Shown: positions 36,029 to 44,844 of the stretch, one piece after another
How the letters are laid out: every line of letters begins with the position of its first letter
Position numbering within the stretch: position 1 is the stretch's first letter
Origin: JAAYLC01 sp035654795
GTDB taxonomy: Bacteria; Bacteroidota; Bacteroidia; Flavobacteriales; Flavobacteriaceae
Assembly: GCA_035654795.1 (NCBI GenBank)
Contig: DASRWC010000047.1
Span: 1-64,000, forward strand
Direction of reading: 5' to 3'
Length of the DNA: 64,000 nucleotides
Notes under the pieces: generated by a model
Told to the model about the DNA's origin: nothing
The model's database searches: none
Seen by the model: the letters and a program-made list of their open reading frames with translations, nothing else
Made by a program: the position numbers and the translations under genes

Positions 36029-36221
36029 GTCTTTATCTTTATTGCCAAAACCGTCCTTGAAGACAAACAGCACCGCTTGACAGCCATTGTGACTTCTTTC
36101 ATATCTTTTTTGCTCTGCCATTTATCAAACCTATGCTATCCACTCATGACATCTCACCTGGTCGATAGGTTTTCTACCTCTTCTACTTCATCTTAACTCC
36201 TTCTGCCTTAAAATTTTTTTC

Positions 36222-36229
36222 TATTTTTG
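36222..36229 (+). promoter_or_regulatory. -7 element for pyrH-frr
   Basis: TATTTTTG, exact match, ending 18 bases before the pyrH ATG at 36248. The open frame's TTG at 36227 lies inside this element and is rejected as a start. Confidence 0.6.
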
Positions 36230-36247
36230 CCACAGCAAATTTCGACT

Positions 36248-36964
36248 ATGTATAAAAGAATTCTTTTAAAACTTTCAGGTGAAGCATTGATGGGTTCACG
36301 CCAATATGGTATTGACCCCGAACGTCTTAAAGAATATGCTCTTGAAATTAAAAAAGTTACCGATAAAAATGTACAAGTAGCCATTGTTATTGGCGGTGGT
36401 AATATTTTCAGAGGATTGGCAGGTGCCAGCAGTGGCATGGATCGTGTACAGGCTGACCATATGGGGATGCTGGCAACTGTTATTAACGGGCTTGCCCTTC
36501 AAAGTGCTCTGGAAGATGAAGACATTCCTACCCGGCTGCAAACTGCTATCAACATCAATGAAGTAGCAGAACCATTTATCCGCCGAAAAGCGATCCGTCA
36601 TCTCGAAAAAGGTCGTGTAGTCATTTTTGGAGGAGGAACGGGCAACCCTTATTTCACAACCGATTCGGCTGCTGTCCTCCGGGCAATAGAAATTAATGCC
36701 GATGTCATTCTGAAAGGAACACGAGTGGACGGAATCTACACCAGTGACCCTGAAAAAGACAAACTTGCAACCAAATTTGATTTTATTACTTTTGATGATG
36801 TGCTTCAAAAAGGTCTTAAAGTAATGGATACTACCGCTTTCACTTTAAGCCAGGAAAATGAACTGCCCATCATTGTTTTTGATATGAATACACGCAACAA
36901 TCTGTTGAAAGTGGTATCCGGAGAAAAAGTGGGAACTATTGTAAATTTGCAGGAATCTAAATAG
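36248..36964 (+). CDS. pyrH: UMP kinase
   Basis: 238 residues from the ATG at 36248. Amino-acid-kinase fold: MYKRILLKLSGEALMG start, GGGNIFRG glycine loop, GGGTGNPYFTTD, and STDPEKD-like ending of the nucleotide site (YTSDPEKDKLATKF). It makes UDP from UMP and is hexameric in bacteria. Followed by frr after 19 bases, the usual pair. Confidence 0.97.
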   Translation: MYKRILLKLSGEALMGSRQYGIDPERLKEYALEIKKVTDKNVQVAIVIGGGNIFRGLAGASSGMDRVQADHMGMLATVINGLALQSALEDEDIPTRLQTAININEVAEPFIRRKAIRHLEKGRVVIFGGGTGNPYFTTDSAAVLRAIEINADVILKGTRVDGIYTSDPEKDKLATKFDFITFDDVLQKGLKVMDTTAFTLSQENELPIIVFDMNTRNNLLKVVSGEKVGTIVNLQESK

Positions 36965-36983
36965 AAATTAAACTCCCTTTGTT

Positions 36984-37538
36984 ATGGAAGAAGAAATAGA
37001 AATTATCCTCGACAGCACAAAAGAGGCTATGGCCAATGCATTAAAGCATCTGGACAAGCAATACCTGAACATTCGTGCTGGAAAAGCATCTCCTGCCATG
37101 GTAGGAAGTGTGATGGTTGAATATTATGGAAACCCGACACCTTTAAGTCAAGTTGCAAACGTCAACACACCGGATGGAATGACAATTACCATTCAACCCT
37201 GGGAAAAGAAGATGATCCCGGAAATCGAAAAAGGAATTCTTTATGCAAACCTCGGCTTCAACCCAATGAACAACGGCGAAAGTGTGATCATCAACGTCCC
37301 TCCCCTAACGGAAGAAAGACGGCGGGATCTTGCCAAACAGGCCAAAGCGGTGGCCGAAGAAGCAAAAATCGGAATTCGAAACGATCGGAAAAATGCAAAT
37401 AACAGCTTAAAAGAATTAGATATATCCGAGGATCTCAAAAAATCTTTGGAGGAAGATATTCAAGAAATGACAGACAGCCATATTAAAAAGGTTGATGAAA
37501 TGTATGTCAAGAAAGAAAAAGAAATCATGACAGTTTAA
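36984..37538 (+). CDS. frr: Ribosome recycling factor
   Basis: 184 residues. Family blocks NIRAGKASPAMV, YYGNPTPLSQVANV, PPLTEERRRDLAKQAK and the helical C-terminus. With EF-G it splits post-termination ribosomes. Closed by the terminator at 37557-37585. Confidence 0.98.
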   Translation: MEEEIEIILDSTKEAMANALKHLDKQYLNIRAGKASPAMVGSVMVEYYGNPTPLSQVANVNTPDGMTITIQPWEKKMIPEIEKGILYANLGFNPMNNGESVIINVPPLTEERRRDLAKQAKAVAEEAKIGIRNDRKNANNSLKELDISEDLKKSLEEDIQEMTDSHIKKVDEMYVKKEKEIMTV

Positions 37539-37556
37539 ATAACTTGACTCCGGTTT

Positions 37557-37585
37557 AAGAGCGACTTTTTTCAGTCGCTCTTTTT
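37557..37585 (+). terminator. Terminator of pyrH-frr
   Basis: AAGAGCGACT (37557-37566) / AGTCGCTCTT (37573-37582) followed by T. Confidence 0.85.
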
Positions 37586-37644
37586 ATTTGAATTATAATG
37601 ACATTCATCTCGCCCGTTGACACGATGATTCGTTTATTTCTTTA

Positions 37645-37676
37645 TTGCTTTTAAAGCCGAATAAAAAGTATCTTTG
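37645..37676 (+). promoter_or_regulatory. Promoter of asnS
   Basis: TTG (37645-37647), 21 bp, TATCTTTG (37669-37676). The -7 element ends 19 bases before the ATG at 37696. The TTG here is also where a longer reading frame would begin, so that start is rejected. Confidence 0.65.
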
Positions 37677-37695
37677 CACCCATAAAATTATCATC

Positions 37696-39138
37696 ATGCA
37701 ATACAAAACTGTAGCAGATTTATTGCAAACTATTCCTACCGGTCAAGAAGTTACTATTCGAGGATGGGTTCGGTCTTTTAGAAGTAACCGATTTATCGCT
37801 TTGAATGACGGCTCCACCATAAAAAATATTCAATGTGTGGTTGATTTTGAAGAGATCCCGAACGATGTACTAAAAAAAATAACTACCGCCGCCGCCATCG
37901 AAGTTAATGGAACCCTCACGGAAAGTCAGGGTCAAGGACAACAATTAGAAATACAAGTCAGTTCCGTTCAGATCCTGGGAGAGGCCAATCCTGATGACGT
38001 AAAGCTTACCATTCTTTCTCCTAAAAGACATTCTCTGGAAACCTTGAGGGAGCAGGCTCATTTACGAATTCGAACCAACACTTTCGGGGCAATCATGCGC
38101 GTTCGGTCAAAACTTGCCTTTGCGATTCATGAATATTTCAATAAGAATGGATTTTACTATATGCATTCTCCCATTATCACAGGCAGTGATGCTGAAGGTG
38201 CCGGAGAAATGTTTACTGTTTCTTCTTTTGACACCAACAACCCTCCATTAGACAAGGACGGAAAAATTGATTTCTCCAAAGATTTCTTTGGTAAAAAAAC
38301 CAATTTAACCGTGAGTGGGCAGTTGGAAGCAGAAACATATGCCATGGGATTGGGAAAAGTTTACACGTTCGGACCAACTTTTCGTGCAGAAAATTCCAAT
38401 ACAAGTCGTCATTTAGCCGAATTCTGGATGATCGAACCGGAAGTTGCTTTTTATGACCTGGATGACAACATGGATCTGGCTGAAGATTTTATCAAATATG
38501 TGGTGAAATATGCACTGGATAATTGTGCCGACGATCTGGAATTCCTAGAGCAACGCCTGCTTGAGGAAGAAAAAAACAAGCCTGAATCGGAAAGGAGTGA
38601 AATGAAATTGCGTGAAAAGCTGCAATTTATCATTGATAATAACTTCGTCAGAATCAGCTATACGGAAGCCATTGAAATTCTTAAAAAATCTAAAACCAAC
38701 CAAAAGAAAAAATTCAAATATATCATTGAAGAATGGGGTGCCGATTTACAGAGTGAACACGAGAGGTATCTCGTGGAAAAACATTTCAAATCGCCGGTGA
38801 TTCTTTTTGATTATCCTGCAAAAATTAAGGCCTTCTATATGCGACTGAATGAGGATGGAAAAACGGTGAGGGCAATGGATGTTCTTTTTCCCGGAATTGG
38901 AGAAATTGTAGGAGGATCTCAACGGGAAGAGCGGTATGATGTTTTGGTTGAAAAGATGAAAACCATGAATATCGATGAAAAGGAACTTTACTGGTACCTG
39001 GAGCTGCGTAAATTTGGAACGGTTAAACACAGCGGTTTTGGGCTTGGGTTTGAGAGACTTGTACAGTTTACAACAGGAATGAGTAACATTAGAGATGTAA
39101 TACCCTATCCGCGAACTCCAGGACATGCTGAATATTAG
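37696..39138 (+). CDS. asnS: Asparaginyl-tRNA synthetase
   Basis: 480-residue class II synthetase from the ATG at 37696. N-terminal OB fold (VTIRGWVRSFRSNRFIALND), then the catalytic domain with the motif GSDAEGAGEMF and the motif-2 region FGPTFRAENSNTSRHLAEFW, ending in GLGFERLVQFTTG (motif 3). These read as AsnRS, not AspRS; aspS is present separately at 62702. Confidence 0.96.
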   Translation: MQYKTVADLLQTIPTGQEVTIRGWVRSFRSNRFIALNDGSTIKNIQCVVDFEEIPNDVLKKITTAAAIEVNGTLTESQGQGQQLEIQVSSVQILGEANPDDVKLTILSPKRHSLETLREQAHLRIRTNTFGAIMRVRSKLAFAIHEYFNKNGFYYMHSPIITGSDAEGAGEMFTVSSFDTNNPPLDKDGKIDFSKDFFGKKTNLTVSGQLEAETYAMGLGKVYTFGPTFRAENSNTSRHLAEFWMIEPEVAFYDLDDNMDLAEDFIKYVVKYALDNCADDLEFLEQRLLEEEKNKPESERSEMKLREKLQFIIDNNFVRISYTEAIEILKKSKTNQKKKFKYIIEEWGADLQSEHERYLVEKHFKSPVILFDYPAKIKAFYMRLNEDGKTVRAMDVLFPGIGEIVGGSQREERYDVLVEKMKTMNIDEKELYWYLELRKFGTVKHSGFGLGFERLVQFTTGMSNIRDVIPYPRTPGHAEY

Positions 39139-39180
39139 AATGAATAAGAAGAAACAGGAAGTTCTTTAAAGTATATCTAA

Positions 39181-39218
39181 AAACCGATCGCATCTTTTTA
39201 TAGTGGTCGGTTTTTTTT
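39181..39218 (+). terminator. Terminator of asnS
   Basis: AAACCGA (39181-39187) / TCGGTTT (39207-39213) followed by a run of T. A one-mismatch -7 element (TAACTTTA, 39218-39225) that may serve rpoN begins at its end. Confidence 0.75.
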
Positions 39219-39243
39219 AACTTTATGGAGTATTGCAAAAATT

Positions 39244-40707
39244 ATGCTGAAACAACAATTAAATTTAAAACTCTCTCAAAAGTTATCTCCACAACAAATT
39301 CAGTTGATGAAGATGATCCAGCTTCCTACGCAGGCTTTTGAACAACGAATTGCCCAAGAGCTTCAAGAAAATCCCGCCTTAGAGCGCGGAAAAGAGGAAG
39401 AAGATTCTTTTGAAAATGAGTATGACACAGACAACTATGATGATAACTATGATGATGGAAATGAAGTTATCGAAACAGATTTTGATGTCGATGAGTATTT
39501 AAGTGACGATGAAATCCCCAGTTACAAGCTTTCTGCAAATAATTATAGTGCCGATGACGAGGAGCGTGAAATACCTTTTGCGGCCGGAATGTCTTTCAAT
39601 CAATACTTATTGCAACAATTGAACACCTTTCGTCTGGAAGCAGATGAAAAAGAAATAGCTCGCTTTTTAGTGGGTAGCATTGATGAAAGCGGATACTTAA
39701 GACGGGAATCTCAAGAAATTGTAGATGATCTTGCGTTTACACAAAATTTATATACCACTGAGGAAAAGGTGGAAAAAGTTCTAAAAGTAGTACAACAACT
39801 TGATCCCTCCGGGGTGGGTGCACGAGATTTACAAGAATGTCTTTTAATCCAATTGGATAGAAAGGACCCCACTCCTTCCATTAACCTTGCGAAAACACTG
39901 CTTGCAGAATATTTCGAACCTTTTTCAAAGAAACATTATTCCAGGCTCATTGAAAGGTTGAATATTTCGGAAGATCAACTTCGGGAAGCCATTCGCGAGA
40001 TAGAGTTATTAAATCCAAAGCCGGGCGGAAGCTATTCGGGAAACACGCGAATCATTGAACACATTGTTCCTGATTTTACCATAAGAATCATAGATGGCGA
40101 GCTCGATCTTACTTTGAATGGCAGAAATGCGCCTGAATTACATGTTTCTCCCGAATATGCCAATATGCTTTTGGGGTATAAAGAAGCCAAGGAAAAGAGT
40201 CAAGCTCAACGGGATGCTGCACTTTTTATTAAACAGAAACTCGATGCTGCTAAATGGTTTATTGATGCTATCAGACAAAGACAGCAAACGCTATTTGTGA
40301 CCATGAACGCCATTATGGAGCATCAGAAAGAATACTTCTTAACAGGAGACGAGAGGAAATTGAAGCCAATGATTTTAAAAGACATTGCAGACAAAATCAA
40401 TATGGATGTGTCAACAGTTTCCCGAGTGGCAAACAGTAAATATATTGACACACCTTATGGAACCAAGTTTATCAAAGACTTGTTCAGCGAATCTATGAAA
40501 AACGATCAAGGTGAAGACGTTTCAACGCTGGAAATAAAAAAGATACTCGAGATAACCATTGCCGAAGAAAACAAACGCAAACCACTCACCGATGATCGTC
40601 TGGCAAAAATTCTCTTAGAAAAAGGATATCCTATTGCACGCCGCACGGTTGCGAAATATCGCGAACAGTTAGATATACCTGTTGCCCGTTTACGTAAAGA
40701 AATTTGA
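39244..40707 (+). CDS. rpoN: RNA polymerase sigma-54 factor
   Basis: 487 residues. Region I is Gln/Leu-rich and amphipathic (LSQKLSPQQIQLMKMIQLP), followed by an acidic region II (about 55-95), the core-binding region, a HTH and the C-terminal RpoN box (ARRTVAKYREQL). Directs polymerase to GG-N10-GC promoters and needs an AAA+ activator to melt DNA. The activator in the miaB operon (15614) and the promoter in front of groES are candidate partners in this window. Its stop overlaps the next start by one base (TGATG). Confidence 0.97.
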   Translation: MLKQQLNLKLSQKLSPQQIQLMKMIQLPTQAFEQRIAQELQENPALERGKEEEDSFENEYDTDNYDDNYDDGNEVIETDFDVDEYLSDDEIPSYKLSANNYSADDEEREIPFAAGMSFNQYLLQQLNTFRLEADEKEIARFLVGSIDESGYLRRESQEIVDDLAFTQNLYTTEEKVEKVLKVVQQLDPSGVGARDLQECLLIQLDRKDPTPSINLAKTLLAEYFEPFSKKHYSRLIERLNISEDQLREAIREIELLNPKPGGSYSGNTRIIEHIVPDFTIRIIDGELDLTLNGRNAPELHVSPEYANMLLGYKEAKEKSQAQRDAALFIKQKLDAAKWFIDAIRQRQQTLFVTMNAIMEHQKEYFLTGDERKLKPMILKDIADKINMDVSTVSRVANSKYIDTPYGTKFIKDLFSESMKNDQGEDVSTLEIKKILEITIAEENKRKPLTDDRLAKILLEKGYPIARRTVAKYREQLDIPVARLRKEI

Positions 40708-41312
40708 TGAAGATATTTTTAAAAGCAGGCTCAATTCTGTTCCATCCGCTATTCATTCCGGTGATAAGCAGCGCATTGTATTTCTACCTTACACCTCGTT
40801 TTATTGACAGAGAATGGGCAGGAGTTCATCTTTCGTCTATAGCTATCATCACCATTGCTATTCCCATTGTTGTATATTTCATTCTTAAAACCTTTCGGAA
40901 AGTAGAAAGCATCCACTTATCAGACGTTCGGGAGCGAAAATATCCATTGATGATTCAGTCGATCTTACTTTTGCTGGTTATCAAAACTGTCCTGGATCCG
41001 TTAGACAATCCGGAATTATACTATTTCTTCGTGGGATTACTTTTTTCGGCTTTTTCCGCTCTTATTTTAGTTCTTTTCCGATTCAAAATCAGTTTACATC
41101 AGATGGGAATCTCAGCCGTTTTGATCTTTCTCATAGGACTCAGCGTTCACTTTAAAATCCATATTCTTATAAGTATTAGCTTCATCCTCTTCGCGAATGG
41201 ATGGGTAGCATCTTCCAGGCTTCTAAACAAGGCTCATACAGGCATAGAACTTATTATTGGCTTTTTATTTGGAGCACTTCCACAATTTATTCTATACAAC
41301 ATGTGGCTGTAA
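40707..41312 (+). CDS. Polytopic membrane protein coupled to rpoN
   Basis: 201 residues from the ATG at 40707, which overlaps the rpoN stop by one base, so translation is probably coupled. About six transmembrane helices. The later part, a SLHQMGISA helix and ASSRLLNKAHTGIELIIGFLFG, looks like the end of PAP2-type phosphatases, but the catalytic KxxxxxxRP and PSGH motifs are not visible, so an active phosphatase is doubtful. No firm function; membrane protein is all I can support. Confidence 0.75.
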   Translation: MKIFLKAGSILFHPLFIPVISSALYFYLTPRFIDREWAGVHLSSIAIITIAIPIVVYFILKTFRKVESIHLSDVRERKYPLMIQSILLLLVIKTVLDPLDNPELYYFFVGLLFSAFSALILVLFRFKISLHQMGISAVLIFLIGLSVHFKIHILISISFILFANGWVASSRLLNKAHTGIELIIGFLFGALPQFILYNMWL

Positions 41313-42023
41313 TTACAGGATGTAAAACATCAGCCCGATTCTAACAGCATTGAACTCTATATTTAGATCTTCATCTTTATTGCTTGCCTTAAAAAAAGGA
41401 TTCAAATCATAAGATGCATAGAAATTGAATGTTCCATATCCTACGGCCATGTTTATTGAGAATCTCCAAGGTTGAAATTCCGGAATCTTGGTTTGGACAA
41501 CACGATTATTGAGCTGCTTAAATGAAGCTTTATACCAGTACGCATATCCTATTGTTGCGCCGGCGTATGCTCTCCAAAACCTATAGTCTGTAGGCGTTGA
41601 AGTTCGCCACCGGAACTCAACAGGAATATTGACCGAAGCCATACTAAACCGATTCACGTCATAACCCACGTTTTCATCAAGGATTCGAAATATAGTGTTC
41701 CCGGAATCATCTTCTCCCACGAAAAAGTTATGCCCGAACTGGTCATAAGCTAGTCCAAGACCAACAGCTAAAGCCACGTTTCTTCTTAGATTCAGCGGCA
41801 TGTCTCTGAAATATCCTCCGCGAATACCACCGGAAAGTCCGCGGTTCTTTAGATCTGTGGGTTTATTAACCAAGAAATTATAGGTGATGCCTACAAAGAA
41901 TTGATCTTCACGATAAAGAGAATCCGCCACATCCTCCCGTCTTTCAGAAGGTAGCGATTGAGCATTCGCCATCAAAGGAAGAAGGAACAAAATGAATAAA
42001 ACAAAGCGCAGGTTCCAAAGCAT
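41313..42023 (-). CDS. PorT-like outer-membrane beta-barrel protein
   Basis: 236 residues with a signal peptide (about 1-21, ending MANAQ). The mature part consists of alternating strands with aromatic ends (GITYNFLVNKP, AVGLGLAYDQFG, NIPVEFRWR, WRFSINMAVGYG) closing with an FYIL C-terminus, the look of an eight-stranded barrel. It resembles the PorT/outer-membrane barrel group; PorT proteins take part in type IX secretion in other Bacteroidota, which would fit the gld genes here, but the match is by pattern only. Its promoter leaves almost no leader. Confidence 0.75.
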   Translation of the reverse strand: MLWNLRFVLFILFLLPLMANAQSLPSERREDVADSLYREDQFFVGITYNFLVNKPTDLKNRGLSGGIRGGYFRDMPLNLRRNVALAVGLGLAYDQFGHNFFVGEDDSGNTIFRILDENVGYDVNRFSMASVNIPVEFRWRTSTPTDYRFWRAYAGATIGYAYWYKASFKQLNNRVVQTKIPEFQPWRFSINMAVGYGTFNFYASYDLNPFFKASNKDEDLNIEFNAVRIGLMFYIL

Positions 42024-42027
42024 AACA

Positions 42028-42035
42028 CAAAAGTA
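42028..42035 (-). promoter_or_regulatory. -7 element close to the PorT-like gene start
   Basis: TACTTTTG, exact match on the minus strand, ending only four bases before the ATG at 42021-42023, implying a leaderless message. Confidence 0.5.
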
Positions 42036-42053
42036 GAAGTATTGTGAAAAATA

Positions 42054-42087
42054 AAAACGTCTTACTCCGGAAGAAATAAGACGTTTT
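42054..42087. terminator. Bidirectional terminator after the exbB/exbD operon
   Basis: AAAACGTCTTA (42054-42064) / TAAGACGTTTT (42077-42087), with T runs both ways. On the minus strand it ends the exbD transcript. Confidence 0.8.
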
Positions 42088-42108
42088 TTACAAGTTGAAT
42101 ATTATTTA

Positions 42109-42585
42109 TTATCTCTGATCAAGTTCATTTCCGGGACTTGAAATATAGATCACTTTTAGCATATTCAATTCTCTCAATTCCTGCTTAATATCTGTGACCA
42201 TTCCCGTATTCGTCTTTTCATCTACTTTCAATGCCACCATCACTCTATCTTGAAGTTCGGGAAGTAGCTTTTGACGTGCTTCGGTCAGGGCAAATTTAAT
42301 GTTTGAGACATCAGTATATTTATCTCCAATTTGGATTTTTGCTTCCTTACCATATTTCTCCTGATATTGCTCGCTAGGTCTTCCTGCATAAATAAATACC
42401 GACCGATCTTTCTTTAATTTTTCAACCTGGTCTGCCTTAGGAAGTTTATTTTCCACCAACAGGTTATCGTCTCTAAGAACGGTTACAACCATGAAGAAGA
42501 ATAACAACATAAAAACGATATCAGGCAGAGACGCTGTGGATATAGCCGGGAGATCCTTAGCTTGTTCTTTTCTAAATTTTGACAT
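42109..42585 (-). CDS. exbD: Biopolymer transport protein ExbD
   Basis: 158 residues with one N-terminal transmembrane helix (about 20-40) bearing the conserved Asp of the proton path (SLPDIVFMLLFFFMVV), then a periplasmic domain. ExbD and ExbB energise TonB-dependent outer-membrane receptors with the proton motive force. It follows the other exbD by 10 bases; the two exbD genes differ in length and periplasmic domain. Confidence 0.92.
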   Translation of the reverse strand: MSKFRKEQAKDLPAISTASLPDIVFMLLFFFMVVTVLRDDNLLVENKLPKADQVEKLKKDRSVFIYAGRPSEQYQEKYGKEAKIQIGDKYTDVSNIKFALTEARQKLLPELQDRVMVALKVDEKTNTGMVTDIKQELRELNMLKVIYISSPGNELDQR

Positions 42586-42595
42586 TTTTTAAAAT

Positions 42596-43216
42596 TTAAG
42601 ATCCGGATTTTTTAGGTTCTGCTTCCGAAAGTTTCATGGGGTACATCTTTTGAATGCGCTCCAATTTTTCTTTTGCATCGTCTACATTTCCTTTAAAATC
42701 TCCCTCTTCAAGAGATCTGTTCATTTCTGTATAATCCCAGCCAAATAATCTCTGAGATTCGCGATTACGCAGTTGGTTATAAGCACCTACCAACTCGTTT
42801 TGGACAGCAATGTACATTTTATAGGAAGTTAAGCGGTCATTTTGCACGGAAATAATGGCCTTATCCGGATTATCTGATGAGTCTGCTTTTCTTCGACCTT
42901 GGCAATAGCTGCAATATTCCGGAGAATCGGCCGGAGCTCCACCATTGTCAAGAAATTCTACTGCAGCTTGTCTCAGATCCTTTAAATCCATTATTTCGTC
43001 GTTCACCATCAATTGGTCATTCCTGTTTACCGTTACGATAAACAAGTTTCTTTCTCTAATCTTCGGAGGAGTTTCAACGTCTTCAATTGGCGGCAACTGT
43101 CTTGCAATTCCTTTATCTTTTTCAATGGTTGTTGTAACCAAGAAAAAGATGAGGAGCAAGAAAGCGATATCTGCCATTGAACCGGCATTGATCTCCGGTG
43201 CTGATCTTCTAGCCAT
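42596..43216 (-). CDS. exbD: Biopolymer transport protein ExbD, long form
   Basis: 206 residues. Same anchor with the buried Asp (SMADIAFLLLIFFLVTT). The periplasmic domain carries an insert holding a CSYC pair (EYCSYCQGRRK), which could form a disulfide or bind metal, and a charged tail after about residue 160. Second exbD of the operon; it may work with the shorter one as a heteromer or serve another motor. Confidence 0.9.
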   Translation of the reverse strand: MARRSAPEINAGSMADIAFLLLIFFLVTTTIEKDKGIARQLPPIEDVETPPKIRERNLFIVTVNRNDQLMVNDEIMDLKDLRQAAVEFLDNGGAPADSPEYCSYCQGRRKADSSDNPDKAIISVQNDRLTSYKMYIAVQNELVGAYNQLRNRESQRLFGWDYTEMNRSLEEGDFKGNVDDAKEKLERIQKMYPMKLSEAEPKKSGS

Positions 43217-43219
43217 ACT

Positions 43220-43648
43220 TTATTTTGTTACCTTTCTTATACCGGAAAGAATCATTGATACTATTGCCACGACGGCAAGAATATAGAATGTATAAAGTCC
43301 GGTTTCAACCCATTTCACCCCACTTCCGGAAAGAGAATCTCCTTCTCTCAATTGCATTGGGGTTCCGTCTGCAAGGATGTATGAAATCACTATTACAGCA
43401 ATAAATGCTCCAAAACCTATAAAAAAGTTCTTTTTGAATTTCCCACTGATAAGATCAACTATAAAGAAGACCACTACCGCTGCAAGAATGATAAACATTG
43501 TTACGTAGGACGTGTACAAGAAGCCATCTACCCCTTCTCCCGTTGCTGTTACAGCAGCATCTCCTTTAGTAATAACAATTCCTAAAAAGATACAACCGAT
43601 AACACCAAGAATCAGGGCAATTATTTTAAATATTTTATATATAGACAT
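43220..43648 (-). CDS. Small membrane protein in the exb operon
   Basis: 142 residues with about four transmembrane helices (roughly 8-25, 46-68, 75-93 and 115-137). No Cys, no catalytic motif. It lies between exbB and the exbD pair, 3 bases before the long exbD and 25 after exbB, a constant position in flavobacteria as I recall. It may be a structural part of the proton channel complex; function unknown. Confidence 0.75.
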   Translation of the reverse strand: MSIYKIFKIIALILGVIGCIFLGIVITKGDAAVTATGEGVDGFLYTSYVTMFIILAAVVVFFIVDLISGKFKKNFFIGFGAFIAVIVISYILADGTPMQLREGDSLSGSGVKWVETGLYTFYILAVVAIVSMILSGIRKVTK

Positions 43649-43673
43649 GTGCTACTGATTTAGATGAATCCAA

Positions 43674-44504
43674 TTAAAGTTTTGGAGTTCTTTTTGTTTG
43701 GTAGTCGAAAAGAATATCGATTAGTGTGATTGAAGCATCCTCCATACTGTTAACTATACTGTCAATTTTAGCGATGATATAGTTGTAGAAAATTTGAAGA
43801 ATCATAGCCACCACTAAACCAAAAACTGTTGTTAAAAGGGCCACTTTAATACCACCTGCCACTAACGAAGGATTCATATCTCCTGCCGCCTGAATTCTAT
43901 CAAATGCCACAATCATCCCGATAACAGTTCCTAAGAATCCGAGCATCGGGGCTAAAGCAATACAAAGTGAAATCCAAGAGATGTTTTTCTCAAGTTGCCC
44001 CATTTGCACTCCTCCATAAGCCACTACAGCTTTTTCAGCTACATCAATACCCTCATTAGCGCGATCCAGCCCTTGATAATAAATGGAAGCAACAGGCCCT
44101 CTTGTATTTCGTGCTACGTCTTTTGCAGCTTCAATCCCACCACTGTTTAATGCCGACTCTACGTCCTCTGCTAATTTTTGAGTGTTTGTAGTTGACATAT
44201 TTAAATAAATGATACGCTCTATAGCAATGGCCAAACCAAGGATTAACGTAAGAAGAATTACCCCCATAAATCCGGGACCTCCTTCAATAAAACGCTCTTT
44301 CAATTCCTGGTGAAATCCTTTGGCATCATCAGCTGCATCTGCAGTGGTTGTAGCCACTCCATCCTCTTGTACAAAGGTGATTATCGTTGAATTAATTAAC
44401 GCATTCGCCCCTGTTTGAGCAGTGTGCGCAGTTGCCGCGCTTGTACCAAGAGTGCCTACAAAAACCATTGCGGCAACGGTCATAATGGAAAAAAGTTTTT
44501 TCAT
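43674..44504 (-). CDS. exbB: MotA/TolQ/ExbB proton channel protein
   Basis: 276 residues. A signal-like N-terminus and helices, with the conserved proton-channel blocks ISWISLCIALAPMLGFLGTVIGM and LLTTVFGLVVAMI near the C-terminus. It forms the pentameric proton channel that works with ExbD. First gene of a four-gene operon (exbB, small membrane protein, two exbD) ending at the terminator 42054-42087. Confidence 0.93.
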   Translation of the reverse strand: MKKLFSIMTVAAMVFVGTLGTSAATAHTAQTGANALINSTIITFVQEDGVATTTADAADDAKGFHQELKERFIEGGPGFMGVILLTLILGLAIAIERIIYLNMSTTNTQKLAEDVESALNSGGIEAAKDVARNTRGPVASIYYQGLDRANEGIDVAEKAVVAYGGVQMGQLEKNISWISLCIALAPMLGFLGTVIGMIVAFDRIQAAGDMNPSLVAGGIKVALLTTVFGLVVAMILQIFYNYIIAKIDSIVNSMEDASITLIDILFDYQTKRTPKL

Positions 44505-44669
44505 TGCTATCGACTTAATGTTTGTTTAATAAAGGTTTAAAGATATAAAATTAATCAAAAAATCAGAAGTAAATATAAAACTGTCTCTATAGGAATGACA
44601 AATTCTTTTAATTGAGGAATTTCATTCTCCAAAGATTAAAGGGATTCCTTCTGATCCCGAAAAATTTTG

Positions 44670-44757
44670 CAGAGAGGAAGGGATTCGAACCCTCGATACG
44701 CTTTTGACGTATACACACTTTCCAGGCGTGCGCCTTCGACCACTCGGCCACCTCTCT
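44670..44757 (-). tRNA. tRNA-Ser (GGA)
   Basis: Minus-strand class II tRNA: acceptor AGAGAGG / CCTCTCT, discriminator G, anticodon GGA in CCTGGAAAG, a long variable arm (GTGTATACGTCAAAAGCGTAT region) and T arm GAGGG-TTCGAAT-CCCTT. The length (88) and the extra arm are as expected for serine. CCA is not encoded. No clear promoter; a one-mismatch GATATTTG lies 40 bases upstream. Confidence 0.92.
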
Positions 44758-44844
44758 AAAAATGTCCAAAGAGCATGTCGCCTTTAAACAAAGCGCCAAA
44801 TATCAAAAAAATTTATTAGCTCCTGAAATTATTTGACCAATAAT

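Noticed and set aside
44594..44604. Half of the miaB palindrome (ATGACAAATT) upstream of exbB
   Set aside because: Only one arm is present and there is no sigma-54 element near it.
44608..44799. 63-codon open frame on the minus strand
   Set aside because: It runs across the tRNA-Ser gene and has no protein-like composition.
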